A stretch of 64,000 bases of DNA from Tepidibacillus fermentans (GCF_004342885.1 NZ_SMAB01000011.1:1-64000), one strand, 5' to 3'; shown: positions 1 through 11,362, counted from the first letter of the stretch. Numbers and translations: made by a program. The notes: generated by a model not told the origin, from the sequence alone.

Positions 1-94
1 TCCTAAATTTCCCCCGTTAACCAAGAATTCTATCCCTATTATACAAAAAAACCTGTAGATTTGGCCACTAGTTAGGGACTTTGTCTACAAGCTG

Positions 95-126
95 AAAGTA
101 GCACTTTAAGAAGTGCTACTTTTTTT
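95..126 (+). terminator. Hairpin with plus-strand T-run beyond eno
   Basis: A perfect 12-bp stem (95-106 with 111-122) with a TAAG loop runs into a T-run to position 126 on the plus strand. It would terminate a plus-strand gene lying left of the window. On the minus strand the stem is followed by only three Ts within the stem, so it is at best a weak terminator for eno, which ends at 130. Confidence 0.65.
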
Positions 127-129
127 GTC

Positions 130-1428
<1,299 letters not shown>

Positions 1429-1462
1429 TTAATCACTTTTTTTTAACTAAGACTATGTAGCT

Positions 1463-1575
1463 AGAATTATGTTTTACAACGCAGCTCCGTCATCCGTGTC
1501 TCTCTGATTAATAGAATAAGTGAGAAAGACATTCCTGAAAGTCGCTGCTTATGTAAAAACACAACTCGTAGATTG
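1463..1575 (+). repeat. Intergenic structured repeat, copy A
   Basis: The arms around 1468-1484 and 1554-1575 form an outer imperfect stem, and inside it GTCTCTCT and AGAAAGAC form a second stem. Copy A shares with copy D the core CTCCGTCATCCGTG near the left arm and CCTGAAAG or TCTGAAAG near the right arm. Read as the RNA of the upstream gene gpmI, it starts 23 nt after the gpmI stop and lies between gpmI and eno, so the mRNA of the operon should carry it. The remaining sequence of this 173-bp gap shows nothing else. Confidence 0.7.
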
Positions 1576-1598
1576 TAATATAAACAAAAACCTAATTC

Positions 1599-3140
1599 TT
1601 AGATAATGATCGATTTCCCTGTCATTTCTTCAGGTTGTTCAATTCCCAAAATTTTTAGCATCGTTGGGGCAATATCAGCTAATACCCCACCTTCACGAAG
1701 TTGTACATCTTTCTTAGTTACAATAAATGGTACAGGATTTGTTGTATGAGAAGTAATTGGATTCCCTTGATCATCTTCCATATGATCCGCATTTCCGTGA
1801 TCTGCGGTAATCAAAGCTATACCACCTTTAGCTAAAACTGCATCAACGACTTTGCCCAAGTTTTCATCAACAGCCTCAATGGCTCGAATCGTTGGTTCTA
1901 ATTTTCCTGAATGACCAACCATATCAGGGTTCGCAAAATTTAAGATAATCACATCATGTTTGTCTGCCTCAATTTCTTTTAAGACGGCATCTGTCACTTC
2001 ATATGCGCTCATCTCAGGTTTCAGGTCATAAGTGGCTACTTTTGGAGATGGAATTAAAATTCTTGTTTCGCCTTCAAATTCAGCCTCACGTCCACCGCTA
2101 AAGAAATAGGTAACATGAGGATACTTTTCGGTTTCAGCAATACGTAATTGTTTCAACCCATTACGACTAACGATTTCACCAAACGTATCGTCTAAGTTTG
2201 TTGGCTTATAAGCGACATAACCATCTACCGTTTCACTAAAATGGGTTAATGTCACATAATAAACGTTTTTTGGGAATTTATCGCCACGATCAAATCCACG
2301 GAAGTCTTTATTTGTAAAGACTTGAGAGATTTGAATCGCACGGTCTGGTCGGAAGTTAAAGAAGATGATAGCATCTTCATCTTCGATCAAGCCAACAGGT
2401 CGATCATGATCATCAACGATTACAGTTGGCATCACAAATTCGTCAAATACACTTTTTTCATAGGATTCACGAATCGCCTTGATTGGATCGGTATAATGTG
2501 GGCCTTCGCCATAAACCATCGCACGATAGGCTTTTTCCGTACGTTCCCAACGTTTATCACGATCCATTGCGTAATAGCGACCTTGGATCGTTGCAATTTG
2601 GCCAACGCCCAGCTGATTCATTTTTTCCTGAAGTTGGCGAATATATTCAATCGCACTATCGGGTGCAACGTCTCTTCCATCTAAGAAGGCATGAACATAA
2701 ACCTCTTTCACTTCTTCACGTTTTGCCAATTCTAATAGGGCAAATAGATGTTGGATGTGACTATGAACACCTCCATCAGAAACGAGCCCATAAAGATGTA
2801 ATTTTTTATTTTTTTCTTTCACATGTTGAATGGCATGAAGAAACACTTCATTTTTGAAAAAAGTACCTTCTTCAATCGACTTAGTTACTCTTGTAAGCTC
2901 TTGGTAAACAATACGACCAGCTCCAATATTTAAGTGTCCAACTTCAGAATTCCCCATTTGCCCATCTGGTAATCCTACAGACATACCACTAGCACCTAGT
3001 TGGGTATGAGGAAATTCACTTAAATAGCGGTCAAAATTCGGCTTATTTGCCTGTGCGATCGCGTTTGCTTTAACTTCATCCCTTAATCCAAATCCATCTA
3101 AAATAATCAAAGCGACTGGTTTTGGTCGAGTCATGAACAT
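1599..3140 (-). CDS. gpmI: 2,3-bisphosphoglycerate-independent phosphoglycerate mutase
   Basis: Interconverts 3- and 2-phosphoglycerate by a phosphoserine intermediate, using two manganese ions. At 513 aa it has the normal length of the family. Visible motifs are ILDGFGLRD near the N-terminus (metal aspartate), the catalytic serine in [17 protein letters not shown], and the metal site ADHGNADHM near the C-terminus. GGAGAGTGA precedes the ATG at 3140. It sits 21 bp after tpiA within the cggR-gapA-pgk-tpiA-gpmI-eno operon. This metal-dependent form is the usual one in Bacillus, where it is linked to sporulation physiology (family knowledge). Confidence 0.98.
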   Translation of the reverse strand: MFMTRPKPVALIILDGFGLRDEVKANAIAQANKPNFDRYLSEFPHTQLGASGMSVGLPDGQMGNSEVGHLNIGAGRIVYQELTRVTKSIEEGTFFKNEVFLHAIQHVKEKNKKLHLYGLVSDGGVHSHIQHLFALLELAKREEVKEVYVHAFLDGRDVAPDSAIEYIRQLQEKMNQLGVGQIATIQGRYYAMDRDKRWERTEKAYRAMVYGEGPHYTDPIKAIRESYEKSVFDEFVMPTVIVDDHDRPVGLIEDEDAIIFFNFRPDRAIQISQVFTNKDFRGFDRGDKFPKNVYYVTLTHFSETVDGYVAYKPTNLDDTFGEIVSRNGLKQLRIAETEKYPHVTYFFSGGREAEFEGETRILIPSPKVATYDLKPEMSAYEVTDAVLKEIEADKHDVIILNFANPDMVGHSGKLEPTIRAIEAVDENLGKVVDAVLAKGGIALITADHGNADHMEDDQGNPITSHTTNPVPFIVTKKDVQLREGGVLADIAPTMLKILGIEQPEEMTGKSIII

Positions 3141-3161
3141 TCACTCTCCATTCTCAAAAAA

Positions 3162-3908
3162 TTATTTACCACCCTCAACTAATGATTTGAAAGATGTAGG
3201 ATCTAAGCTAGCTCCCCCGACCAATGCACCATCAATCTCTGGTTGATTCAGATAAGTGCTAATGTTTTCTGGCTTCACACTTCCCCCATATTGAACGCGA
3301 ACCTCATTAGCTACTTGTTGATCATATTGATCCGCAATGACTTGGCGGATAAAACCAATGACTTCATTTGCATCTTCTGCAGTTGAAGATTTTCCTGTCC
3401 CTATCGCCCAAATAGGTTCGTAGGCGATGACTAATTGTTTTACCTGTTCAGAAGCAAGATCTTTGATTGCTGCTATCGTCTGTTTTTTGACAATTTCTTT
3501 TGTTTTACCTGCTTCTCGTTCTTCTAATTTTTCGCCCACACAAACAATCGGAGTAATTCCATGTTTAAATGCAGCGTGGACGCGTTTATTAACGGTTTCA
3601 TCTGTTTCACCAAACATTTCTCGACGTTCAGAATGTCCGATTATTGCATATTCAACTCTCAATTCTTTTAACATTAATGGGCTAATTTCACCAGTAAAAG
3701 CACCTGTTTCTGCCCAGTGAATATTTTGAGAGCCAATCTTTATATAATCTCCTATATTTTCTTTAACGATAGCTAGGTCTGTATAAGGAACACATAAAAC
3801 AGCTTCCACACCATCAACTGCGAAGTCTTTTATTTCATCTAAAAATGCTTTTGTTTCCACAATTGTTTTATTCATTTTCCAATTGCCAGCGATAATTGGA
3901 GTACGCAT
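3162..3908 (-). CDS. tpiA: Triosephosphate isomerase
   Basis: Interconverts dihydroxyacetone phosphate and glyceraldehyde 3-phosphate. The 248-aa TIM barrel shows the catalytic lysine in NWKMNK (residues 9-14), the catalytic histidine in IIGHSERR, the catalytic glutamate in AYEPIWAIGTG, and the phosphate-binding loop QYGGSVKPEN. It starts with MRTPIIAGNW and follows pgk by 8 bp, so translation is probably coupled in the glycolytic operon. Nothing in it is unusual. Confidence 0.98.
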   Translation of the reverse strand: MRTPIIAGNWKMNKTIVETKAFLDEIKDFAVDGVEAVLCVPYTDLAIVKENIGDYIKIGSQNIHWAETGAFTGEISPLMLKELRVEYAIIGHSERREMFGETDETVNKRVHAAFKHGITPIVCVGEKLEEREAGKTKEIVKKQTIAAIKDLASEQVKQLVIAYEPIWAIGTGKSSTAEDANEVIGFIRQVIADQYDQQVANEVRVQYGGSVKPENISTYLNQPEIDGALVGGASLDPTSFKSLVEGGK

Positions 3909-3916
3909 TTTATCAC

Positions 3917-5101
3917 CTATTCCTTATCATTTAATGCTACAACACCGGGTAATTCTTTACCCTCCATAAACTCCAGTGAAGCTCCACCTCCTGTTGAAAT
4001 ATGCGTCATTTGGTCGGCATAACCTGCTTTTTCAACAGCAGCAGCTGAATCTCCACCACCAATAATCGTTGTTGCATTTGTCTTTGCCATAGCTTCTGCT
4101 ATCGCATTGGTTCCCTTGGCAAAAGCATCCATTTCAAATACACCCATTGGCCCATTCCAGATGACCAACTTAGAATCCATGATCACTTGTTGATATAATT
4201 CTACTGTTTTCGGACCGATATCTAGAGCTTCCCAATCTGCAGGTATTTCTGTAATATCAACGACCTTAGTATTCGCATTTTCAGAAAATTCATCAGCGAC
4301 AACTGCATCGATTGGCATTAAGAAACGAACACCGTTTTCCTTTGCTTTTTCCATAAATGATTTAGCAAGTTCAATTTTATCCTCTTCTAGAAGTGATTTT
4401 CCGATTTCATGTCCTTGGGCTTTGACAAAGGTATACGCTAAACCGCCACCTATAATTAAATTATCAACTTTTTCTAATAAATTTTCAATCACTCCGATTT
4501 TATCTTTAACCTTTGCTCCACCAATAATTGCTGTAAATGGACGTTCTGGATTAGATAATGCTTTACCCAATATTTCAATCTCTTTTAGCATCAAGAAACC
4601 AGCAACTGCAGGAAGATAGTGCGCGATCCCTTCAGTTGACGCATGTGCGCGGTGAGCAGCACCAAACGCATCATTTACATAGACATCGGCTAATTCTGCA
4701 AAAGCTTTGGCTAACTCTGGATCATTTTTTTCTTCACCTGCATAAAAACGTACATTTTCTAGTAAAATCACATCTCCATCATTCATTGCAGCAATCGCAG
4801 CTTTTACATTTTCGCCAATCGCTTCATCCAGCTTCTTTACCTCTTTTCCTAAAAGTTCGGAAAGTCTTTTCGCAACAGGGGTTAATCTCATTTCTTCAAC
4901 AACTTTCCCTTTAGGTCTACCTAGATGACTCGCTAAGATTGCTTTTCCACCCTGATCAATAATGTACTGAATGGTAGGTACTGCTGCTTTGATACGGGTA
5001 TCATCTGTGATTTGCCCTTCTTGCATTGGGACATTGAAATCAACGCGACAAAAAACTCTTTTTCCCCTCAAATCAATATCGCGAACGGATTTCTTATTCA
5101 T
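3917..5101 (-). CDS. pgk: Phosphoglycerate kinase
   Basis: Transfers phosphate from 1,3-bisphosphoglycerate to ADP, the first ATP-yielding step of glycolysis. The motifs [18 protein letters not shown], the hinge [10 protein letters not shown] and the nucleotide loop [11 protein letters not shown] are all present. The open frame extends 20 codons upstream to 5161, but AGGAGGAATG precedes the ATG at 5101 and the resulting [10 protein letters not shown] start fits the family length (394 aa), so I use that start. It lies 87 bp after gapA in the same transcription unit; that gap shows no clear hairpin. Confidence 0.98.
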   Translation of the reverse strand: MNKKSVRDIDLRGKRVFCRVDFNVPMQEGQITDDTRIKAAVPTIQYIIDQGGKAILASHLGRPKGKVVEEMRLTPVAKRLSELLGKEVKKLDEAIGENVKAAIAAMNDGDVILLENVRFYAGEEKNDPELAKAFAELADVYVNDAFGAAHRAHASTEGIAHYLPAVAGFLMLKEIEILGKALSNPERPFTAIIGGAKVKDKIGVIENLLEKVDNLIIGGGLAYTFVKAQGHEIGKSLLEEDKIELAKSFMEKAKENGVRFLMPIDAVVADEFSENANTKVVDITEIPADWEALDIGPKTVELYQQVIMDSKLVIWNGPMGVFEMDAFAKGTNAIAEAMAKTNATTIIGGGDSAAAVEKAGYADQMTHISTGGGASLEFMEGKELPGVVALNDKE

Positions 5102-5188
5102 TCTTTCATTCCTCCTAATGAAGCATTGAAGAGGAGAATTAGCATCTCCTCTTTTGCACAATACTTTATAATTATTCTCTATTTATCG

Positions 5189-6214
<1,026 letters not shown>

Positions 6215-6269
6215 TTAATAATTTAGTGAAAAAACTATACTAAAATCTATAAAGATAGATGTATAGTTG

Positions 6270-7289
6270 TTATAGAAGATTAAGAATCTCTCTAGCAGCT
6301 CCTTCATCTGTTACCAACATTTGTTTAATATTATGACGGAGAACAGACAATATCGCTCTAGCTTTATTTTTTCCTCCCGCAACGGCAATAATATATGGGA
6401 TATGCGCGAGATCATCAAGGGTTAATCCGATTGTCTTCATTTTATAGACAATGTCCCCCTCTTGATCAAAATAGTAACCAAATGCTTCACCAACTGCTTT
6501 TTTCTTTTCAAGTAGTTGCATAACCTCAGTAGGCATTCTTCTGCGAATTCCCATAATTTTAGCTTGTCCAACCCCATGAACCACCATTCGAGCTGAACGA
6601 ATCACCGATAAAATTTCTTGAACATATTCTTCATTCATCAGCGAATGATAAGCTTCTTCACTGAGTTGATCTGGTATATGGAGTAACCGATATGATCCCC
6701 CCGTTTTTTTGGCCATAGTAGAGACTAATGTATTGGCCAAATATTCATGATTTTCACCTATCCCTCCTCGGGCTGGAACAAATAATACAGAATGTAAATG
6801 TGGGAATTCAGGCATCATCTCTGCTACTTCAGCGATTGTTGAACCACCTGTTAAAGCAACAATATCATTCTCTTCGATATATTGTCTCATCAAATAGGCG
6901 GTCGCTTTACCAATTTCTTTCTTTACTAATGGATCATGATCAACGTCTCCTGGAATGATAATAACCTTCTTAAGTTGAAGTTTATTTTCCAACTCTTTTT
7001 CTAAATCGTTCAAACCAAATAATTTTTTGATGTATGGGGAAACTTTATGTAAAACTTCAACTCCATCTTGGCTCAATTTCATACCAATATTATCCACATC
7101 GATAAGACCTTGTTGTTTTAAAAAATCAACTTCGGCACGTAATATTCGTTCGCTAATTCCAAGGGACTGAGACAAACTTCTTCTTCCTATGGGTTGCATC
7201 ATCGAGATAAGATGCAATATCTTATAACGTTTTTTCATTTCTTCTAATATATCAGGTACTAATTTTAATTGAAGTTGTAATAAATCCAA
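6270..7289 (-). CDS. cggR: Central glycolytic genes regulator CggR (SorC family)
   Basis: Represses the gapA operon and is released by fructose-1,6-bisphosphate (family knowledge). The 339-aa protein has an N-terminal helix-turn-helix around residues 35-60 (GRRSLSQSLGISERILRAEV) and a sugar-phosphate-binding domain from about residue 90 with the loop ALTGGSTIAEVAEMM. The start is a TTG at 7289 preceded by AAGGGGAC, with no better ATG nearby, so expression may be modest. It is the first gene of the glycolytic operon and its own operator lies just upstream, which argues for autoregulation. Confidence 0.95.
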   Translation of the reverse strand: MDLLQLQLKLVPDILEEMKKRYKILHLISMMQPIGRRSLSQSLGISERILRAEVDFLKQQGLIDVDNIGMKLSQDGVEVLHKVSPYIKKLFGLNDLEKELENKLQLKKVIIIPGDVDHDPLVKKEIGKATAYLMRQYIEENDIVALTGGSTIAEVAEMMPEFPHLHSVLFVPARGGIGENHEYLANTLVSTMAKKTGGSYRLLHIPDQLSEEAYHSLMNEEYVQEILSVIRSARMVVHGVGQAKIMGIRRRMPTEVMQLLEKKKAVGEAFGYYFDQEGDIVYKMKTIGLTLDDLAHIPYIIAVAGGKNKARAILSVLRHNIKQMLVTDEGAAREILNLL

Positions 7290-7305
7290 TGTAAACGTCC
7301 CCTTG

Positions 7306-7340
7306 GTCTAAAATAGTCCCGCATTTACATATTATGTCCC
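7306..7340 (-). promoter_or_regulatory. CggR operator
   Basis: Read on the minus strand, the site is GGGAC-N6-TGTA, then four bases, then CGGGAC-N6-AGAC. This matches the known Bacillus CggR operator layout of two CGGGAC-N6-TGTC half-sites separated by N4. It sits 16 bp before the cggR start. A possible -10 (TAATAT) overlaps the first half-site, but I see no good -35. Confidence 0.85.
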
Positions 7341-7405
7341 ACTAAGAGTAAAAAAAATTCATTTCTCTTAATCATCATAGCGAGAAACGAATCAATTGGC
7401 AACCC

Positions 7406-8740
7406 CTAATTATATCTTTTTCTTTTGGCTGAGGATGGAATCTCAAGCTCTTCTCTATATTTCGCAACCGTTCTTCGCGAAATTTCCACCCCTTTTTGGT
7501 TTAAAAGCTCTGTTAGTTTTTGATCAGAATAAGGCTTTCTTTTGTCCTCATTTTCGATCAATTCCTGAAGTTGTCTTTTCACTTCATTCACAGATGTGAA
7601 TTCACCGTTTTTTGCTGTGATACCATGAGTAAAAAAGAATTTGAGTTCAAAGGTTCCCTTTGGTGTTTGAACATATTTATTTGCGATCGCTCGACTGACG
7701 GTTGACTCATGAATTCCTGTTTTTTCAGCAATATCTTTTAATGTTAGCGGTTTCAACCGATGAGTAGTAAAAAAATCCTTTTGTACTTCGATAATTTCTC
7801 TTGTTACCCTATATAGAGTATCTCTTCTCCTCTCAATACTTTTGATTAACCATGTAGCTTGATTCCATTTATCCATGACAAATTTCACTGCTTCTACATT
7901 CATCTGCCGATCTTCAATGAATTTGGAATAATAAGGATTCATCCGAAGTCTGGGAACAAGTGTATCATTCACAATGATAATCCATTCTCCTTCTACTTCT
8001 TCTACAAAGATATCAGGTAATATATAACGGGTTTGCCCTTTTTCAAAGCCGAAAACTGGCTTTGGTTTCAATGTTTTTATCAAATCGGCAATTTGTTGTA
8101 CTTCTTCTGGAGAAATTTTCATTTTTCGGGCGATTTTCGTAAATTTCTTTTCTCCTAAATCTGTTAAGTGGTGTTCTACAACTTGAATTGCTTTTTCGTC
8201 GTAAGGCTCCATCTGTTTTAATTGAATAAGCAAAAATTCTCGTAGATCTCTTGAACCGATTCCAATAGGATCAAAAGACTTTAACAACGTAAGCATTTGC
8301 TCTACTTCTTCCTCTTGTACCTTTAATATTTCTGCTACTTCACGTAATGACATAGTAAAATAACCCAGTTCATCAAGATTGCCGATTAAGAATGCTAAGA
8401 TTTGTAACTTTTTGGCGTCTAAATTTAAAAGTCTTCCTTGTTGCAATAAATATTCTTCCAAGTTATCTTCTGGTGAAGCAATTGTATCCCATATATTTCT
8501 TCCTTCATCATTCGAATGAGCAACTGATGGAATCCCTCGACTATTTTGATAGAGATAACGATACCGTTCCCATTCTCTCTCATCAATATCAAGGACAGGG
8601 TTTTCTATGATCTGTTCTTGAATATACTCCATCAACTCAATTGCTGGATACTGTAAAATAGTAATTGCTTGGCGTAATTCAGGAGTCATCATCAGTTTTT
8701 GTGTTTGTTGTTGATAAAGACCATAATCCATCTGCATCAT
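7406..8740 (-). CDS. rpoN: RNA polymerase sigma-54 factor (RpoN/SigL)
   Basis: An alternative sigma factor that needs bEBP activators and reads -24/-12 promoters. The 444-aa protein shows the three classic regions: an N-terminal Q/L-rich activator-interacting region (YQQQTQKLMMTPELRQAITIL), a core-binding domain from about residue 90 to 300, and the C-terminal RpoN box in SRRTVAKYREEL near residue 430. The start is MMQMDYGLY after AGGTGAT. It lies upstream of cggR as in Bacillus and diverges from the tRNA gene. No sigma-54 promoter or bEBP gene is evident in this window. Confidence 0.96.
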   Translation of the reverse strand: MMQMDYGLYQQQTQKLMMTPELRQAITILQYPAIELMEYIQEQIIENPVLDIDEREWERYRYLYQNSRGIPSVAHSNDEGRNIWDTIASPEDNLEEYLLQQGRLLNLDAKKLQILAFLIGNLDELGYFTMSLREVAEILKVQEEEVEQMLTLLKSFDPIGIGSRDLREFLLIQLKQMEPYDEKAIQVVEHHLTDLGEKKFTKIARKMKISPEEVQQIADLIKTLKPKPVFGFEKGQTRYILPDIFVEEVEGEWIIIVNDTLVPRLRMNPYYSKFIEDRQMNVEAVKFVMDKWNQATWLIKSIERRRDTLYRVTREIIEVQKDFFTTHRLKPLTLKDIAEKTGIHESTVSRAIANKYVQTPKGTFELKFFFTHGITAKNGEFTSVNEVKRQLQELIENEDKRKPYSDQKLTELLNQKGVEISRRTVAKYREELEIPSSAKRKRYN

Positions 8741-8755
8741 ATCACCTATTTAAAG

Positions 8756-8784
8756 TTGATTTTTCTTTTCACTAATTGTATAAT
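8756..8784 (+). promoter_or_regulatory. Sigma-A promoter of the tRNA-Arg gene
   Basis: The -35 box TTGATT (8756-8761), a 17-bp spacer and a consensus -10 TATAAT (8779-8784) stand 16 bp before the tRNA 5' end. Spacing and sequence fit a strong housekeeping promoter. Confidence 0.8.
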
Positions 8785-8800
8785 AAATTTTGTTTTAATT

Positions 8801-8879
8801 GCGCTCGTAGCTCAGTTGGATAGAGCACTGGCCTCCGGAGCCAGGTTTTGCGGGGGTTCGAGTCCCTCCGAGCGCGCCA
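8801..8879 (+). tRNA. tRNA-Arg (anticodon CCG)
   Basis: A complete cloverleaf can be drawn: acceptor GCGCTCG/CGAGCGC, a D-arm GCTC/GAGC, an anticodon stem CTGGC/GCCAG enclosing loop CTCCGGA with anticodon CCG, a T-arm with loop TTCGAGT, discriminator G and encoded CCA. It decodes CGG. The gene stands alone, with its own promoter and a terminator just downstream. Confidence 0.96.
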
Positions 8880-8921
8880 TTTTTTATATAATAAAATTAC
8901 ATAACGAATCGTTGGAAAATG

Positions 8922-8946
8922 GAGCTTTTAAAAAAGCTCTTTTTTT
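8922..8946 (+). terminator. Rho-independent terminator after tRNA-Arg
   Basis: The stem GAGCTTTT/AAAAGCTC (8922-8929 with about 8932-8939) is followed by a run of seven Ts on the plus strand, ending the tRNA transcript before the clpP promoter. Confidence 0.85.
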
Positions 8947-9029
8947 ATACATCACAAACTTATTTCTTGTAGGTTTATTTTATCAAAACAAGTCAAAAAT
9001 AGTGATGGTAAATTTAATCACACTTAATC

Positions 9030-9059
9030 TTTGACCTTTACTGACCAATGATGTATGAT
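9030..9059 (+). promoter_or_regulatory. clpP promoter overlapped by a CtsR operator
   Basis: The -35 TTGACC (9031-9036), a 17-bp spacer and -10 TATGAT (9054-9059) form a sigma-A promoter. The reverse complement of 9030-9046 reads GGTCAGTAAAGGTCAAA, which is the CtsR heptad direct repeat (A/GGTCAAA-NAN-A/GGTCAAA) with two changes in one half. The operator covers the -35 box, so CtsR binding would block polymerase, and heat stress would relieve it (known for clpP of Bacillus). No CIRCE element is seen. Confidence 0.85.
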
Positions 9060-9122
9060 AAGAATATAGAAACATATTCTATAGAATGAAAGAAACTTTC
9101 TGAAAAAGGAGGAGCTCATTGA

Positions 9123-9719
9123 ATGAGTTATTTTGTACCATATGTCATTGAACAAACGAACCGTGGGGAACGTGCTTATGACATCTACTCAAGATTGTTA
9201 AAAGACCGAATCATCTTTTTAGGTAGTCCGATTGATGATGTTGTAGCAAATTCTGTCGTTGCCCAATTATTATTCCTAGAATCCGAAAATCCTGATAAAG
9301 ACATTTATCTATATATCAACTCTCCAGGGGGATCAATCACTGCTGGAATGGCGATCTATGATACGATGCAATTTATTAAAGCTGACGTGTCTACGATTGC
9401 CGTTGGAATGGCTGCATCAATGGGAGCATTTCTCTTAGCTGCTGGAGCAAAAGGAAAACGGTTTGCTTTACCTAACAGTGAAGTGATGATTCATCAACCT
9501 CTCGGCGGAGCACAAGGTCAAGCAAGTGATATTGAAATCCATGCGAGACGTATCCTCGAAATGAAAAAACGCTTAAATCAAATTCTAAGTGAACGAACTG
9601 GGCAACCGCTTGAGAGAATCGAAAGAGATACAGATCGTGACAATTTCCTTACAGCTGAAGAAGCAAAAGCATATGGATTAATCGATGATATTATTACTTC
9701 AGCTCCAAAAGCGAAGTAA
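9123..9719 (+). CDS. clpP: ATP-dependent Clp protease proteolytic subunit
   Basis: A serine peptidase that forms a 14-mer and degrades substrates unfolded by ClpC, ClpX or ClpE. The 198-aa protein has the catalytic serine in [11 protein letters not shown], the catalytic histidine in VMIHQPLGG and the aspartate in [14 protein letters not shown]. The start ATG at 9123 follows AAAGGAGG at a spacing of about 10. It is monocistronic, flanked by the tRNA terminator and by repeat copy B, and convergent with cysK. Regulation by CtsR is inferred from the operator at 9030. Confidence 0.98.
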   Translation: MSYFVPYVIEQTNRGERAYDIYSRLLKDRIIFLGSPIDDVVANSVVAQLLFLESENPDKDIYLYINSPGGSITAGMAIYDTMQFIKADVSTIAVGMAASMGAFLLAAGAKGKRFALPNSEVMIHQPLGGAQGQASDIEIHARRILEMKKRLNQILSERTGQPLERIERDTDRDNFLTAEEAKAYGLIDDIITSAPKAK

Positions 9720-9735
9720 ACCATATCTTTATAAT

Positions 9736-9834
9736 CTTGTGTGATCTAAAAGCTGCGACTTTAGCAAGCAATTTTCCAACCATCTGTTTATTCAAGCAAA
9801 ACCGTAAGGTTAGAGCAGTGTTAGATCATACAAG
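9736..9834 (-). repeat. Intergenic structured repeat, copy B
   Basis: Outer arms TTGTGTGATCTAA (9738-9750) and TTAGATCATACAA (9821-9833) are inverted repeats. Inside, GCGACTTTAGC and CCGTAAGGTTAG recur in copy C in the same order and spacing, so B is the reverse complement of C. It begins 16 nt after the clpP stop and, like the other copies, has a fixed orientation relative to the gene it follows. Confidence 0.75.
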
Positions 9835-9851
9835 GCTAGACCATCGTTTCT

Positions 9852-9887
9852 GGCTTCTACGTTCTATAAGTGTTAGAACATAAAAGC
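9852..9887 (-). repeat. Miniature copy of the intergenic repeat (copy F)
   Basis: A hairpin built of GGCTTCTACGTTCTA and TAGAACATAAAAGC with almost no interior. Its arms resemble those of copy E (GTTCTAAC.., TATAGAAC), as if the inner part had collapsed. It lies just after copy B in the same orientation. A further stretch at 9903-9919 resembles a left arm but has no partner. Confidence 0.45.
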
Positions 9888-9934
9888 TACGAAGATGAGA
9901 GTTTGTATACTCCAACGCAATAACTCCAAACTAA

Positions 9935-9970
9935 AAAAGGTTAGGTTCTAATTTTCGAACCTAACCTTTT
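9935..9970. terminator. Bidirectional terminator between clpP and cysK
   Basis: A 14-bp stem (9935-9948 with 9957-9970) is flanked by A/T runs on both sides. The minus strand ends the stem with six Ts, so it suits cysK best; the plus strand could also stop clpP read-through. Confidence 0.85.
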
Positions 9971-9978
9971 CTTATTTC

Positions 9979-10905
9979 TTATCTTTGATCCTCAAAATTA
10001 TAAAGTGGCGTACTGAGATAACGTTCACCGTTGCTTGGAGAGATGACCACAACATTTTTCCCTTTCCCTAAACGAATCGCAACTTTTTTCGCTGCAAATA
10101 CAGCGGCACCAGTTGAAATCCCCCCCAGAATTCCTTCTGTCCTCGCTAATTCTCTAGCAGTTTCAAATGCTTCTTCGGTGGTAACTTGAATCACTTCATC
10201 ATAAATTTCCGTATTCAATGTTTTTGGAATAAATCCTGCCCCTAAACCTTGTAATTTGTGAGGTCCTGGTTTTCCCCCAGATAAAACAGGGGAATCCTTT
10301 GGTTCGATGCCAATAATCTGAATATGAGGAACTCGTTCTTTTAACACTTCACCAACTCCAGTAATTGTACCACCTGTTCCGATACCGGCTACAAAGGCAT
10401 CGATTTTCCCATCCATTTGCTCAAGAATTTCCTTTGCAGTGGTTAATCGATGTACTTTGGGGTTAGAAGGATTTTCAAATTGGCGTAATAAAAAGTACCC
10501 TTTCTCTTTCGCTAGATTCTCAGCCACTTTCACTGCCCCAGACATTCCCTCAGTTCCAGGGGTCAAAATCAGTTTTGCCCCGTAAGCGCGTAAAAGATTT
10601 TTCCGCTCATTACTCATTGTTTCCGGCATTACAATAATTGTATGATAACCCCTAGCAGCAGCTACCATTGCGGCTCCAATTCCTGTATTTCCACTTGTTG
10701 CCTCAATAATCGTGTCTCCTGGTTTTAATTTTCCCTCTGCCTCTGCATCCAGAATCATTTGTAAAGCAATACGGTCTTTCACACTACCTCCAGGATTCAT
10801 GAACTCTAATTTTATATAAATATCTGCAGAATTTTCATCATGATGTTGTAATTTAACAATTGGAGTTTGTCCAATTAATTCGACAATACTATTGACTACG
10901 TTCAT
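9979..10905 (-). CDS. cysK: Cysteine synthase A (O-acetylserine sulfhydrylase)
   Basis: Makes L-cysteine from O-acetylserine and sulfide with PLP. The 308-aa protein has the PLP lysine in [15 protein letters not shown] (about residue 43), the substrate loop [14 protein letters not shown] and the phosphate cup [13 protein letters not shown]. It is monocistronic, with a promoter at 10941-10969 and its own terminator. Bacillus CysK also binds the CymR repressor and serves in sulfur sensing (family knowledge); no CymR site or T-box is visible here. Confidence 0.95.
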   Translation of the reverse strand: MNVVNSIVELIGQTPIVKLQHHDENSADIYIKLEFMNPGGSVKDRIALQMILDAEAEGKLKPGDTIIEATSGNTGIGAAMVAAARGYHTIIVMPETMSNERKNLLRAYGAKLILTPGTEGMSGAVKVAENLAKEKGYFLLRQFENPSNPKVHRLTTAKEILEQMDGKIDAFVAGIGTGGTITGVGEVLKERVPHIQIIGIEPKDSPVLSGGKPGPHKLQGLGAGFIPKTLNTEIYDEVIQVTTEEAFETARELARTEGILGGISTGAAVFAAKKVAIRLGKGKNVVVISPSNGERYLSTPLYNFEDQR

Positions 10906-10940
10906 TTTCTCCCATATCTCCTTTTCTCTTATTTGGGATT

Positions 10941-10969
10941 ATACTAATACGATGTTTCATCCATGTCAA
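10941..10969 (-). promoter_or_regulatory. Probable cysK promoter
   Basis: On the minus strand TTGACA (10964-10969), a 17-bp spacer and TAGTAT (10941-10946) precede cysK by about 35 bp. The -35 is perfect; the -10 matches four of six positions. Confidence 0.65.
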
Positions 10970-10989
10970 TGAACCAATGTGTTGTAATG

Positions 10990-11012
10990 AAAAAAGCTGT
11001 GAAGACCACAGC
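10990..11012 (-). terminator. Terminator downstream of crh
   Basis: On the minus strand GCTGTG-GTCTT-CACAGC is followed by six Ts. It ends the rapZ-yvcK-whiA-crh transcript before the cysK promoter. Confidence 0.85.
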
Positions 11013-11050
11013 ATTTTCCCACTTATTATTCTATTTATTATAACCATTTA

Positions 11051-11308
11051 TTATTCCTCTTTACTTAACAATTCAGTCAAGTTTTCAACTGCTTGTTGTT
11101 CATCACTACCATCAGCAATAATTGTAATTTCCGCTCCTGTATTAATCGCTAAACTCATAATTCCCATAATGCTTTTCGCATTTACTCTCTTATCTTCTCT
11201 TTCAACCATAATTTCAGAAGAATACCGATTTGCCTCTTGAACAAATAATGCTGCAGGTCTAGCACGCAAGCCCGTCTTTAATTTTACAACAACTGTTTTT
11301 TTGATCAT
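11051..11308 (-). CDS. crh: HPr-like catabolite repression protein Crh
   Basis: A paralogue of HPr that acts as a CcpA corepressor once phosphorylated on Ser46 by HPr kinase. The 85-aa protein keeps Ser46 in VNAKSIMGIMSL but has Arg at position 15 (GLRARPA) where HPr has the phosphorylatable His15, so it cannot carry PEP-derived phosphate. Bacillus subtilis Crh has Gln15, so the Arg is a variant of the same theme. It closes the rapZ-yvcK-whiA-crh operon, as in Bacillus. True HPr is at 23900-24160. Confidence 0.95.
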   Translation of the reverse strand: MIKKTVVVKLKTGLRARPAALFVQEANRYSSEIMVEREDKRVNAKSIMGIMSLAINTGAEITIIADGSDEQQAVENLTELLSKEE

Positions 11309-11362
11309 TATTTACGTCCCCCTATCGTCTTTTACTTATTATACCATGACTTTAGCAAATAA

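Noticed and set aside
50-92. CTGTAGA...TCTACAAG inverted arms before the eno terminator, resembling the intergenic repeat
   Set aside because: The conserved cores (GCACTCC, GCTTAT) are missing and arms are short, so it cannot be assigned to the family.
7289-7303. cre-like sequence ATGTAAACGTCCCC at the cggR start
   Set aside because: It misses the consensus at one key position and coincides with the ribosome-binding site and TTG start of cggR.
8699-9034. Plus-strand open frame of 111 codons over the tRNA
   Set aside because: It spans the tRNA gene, its promoter and terminator, has no RBS and resembles no protein.
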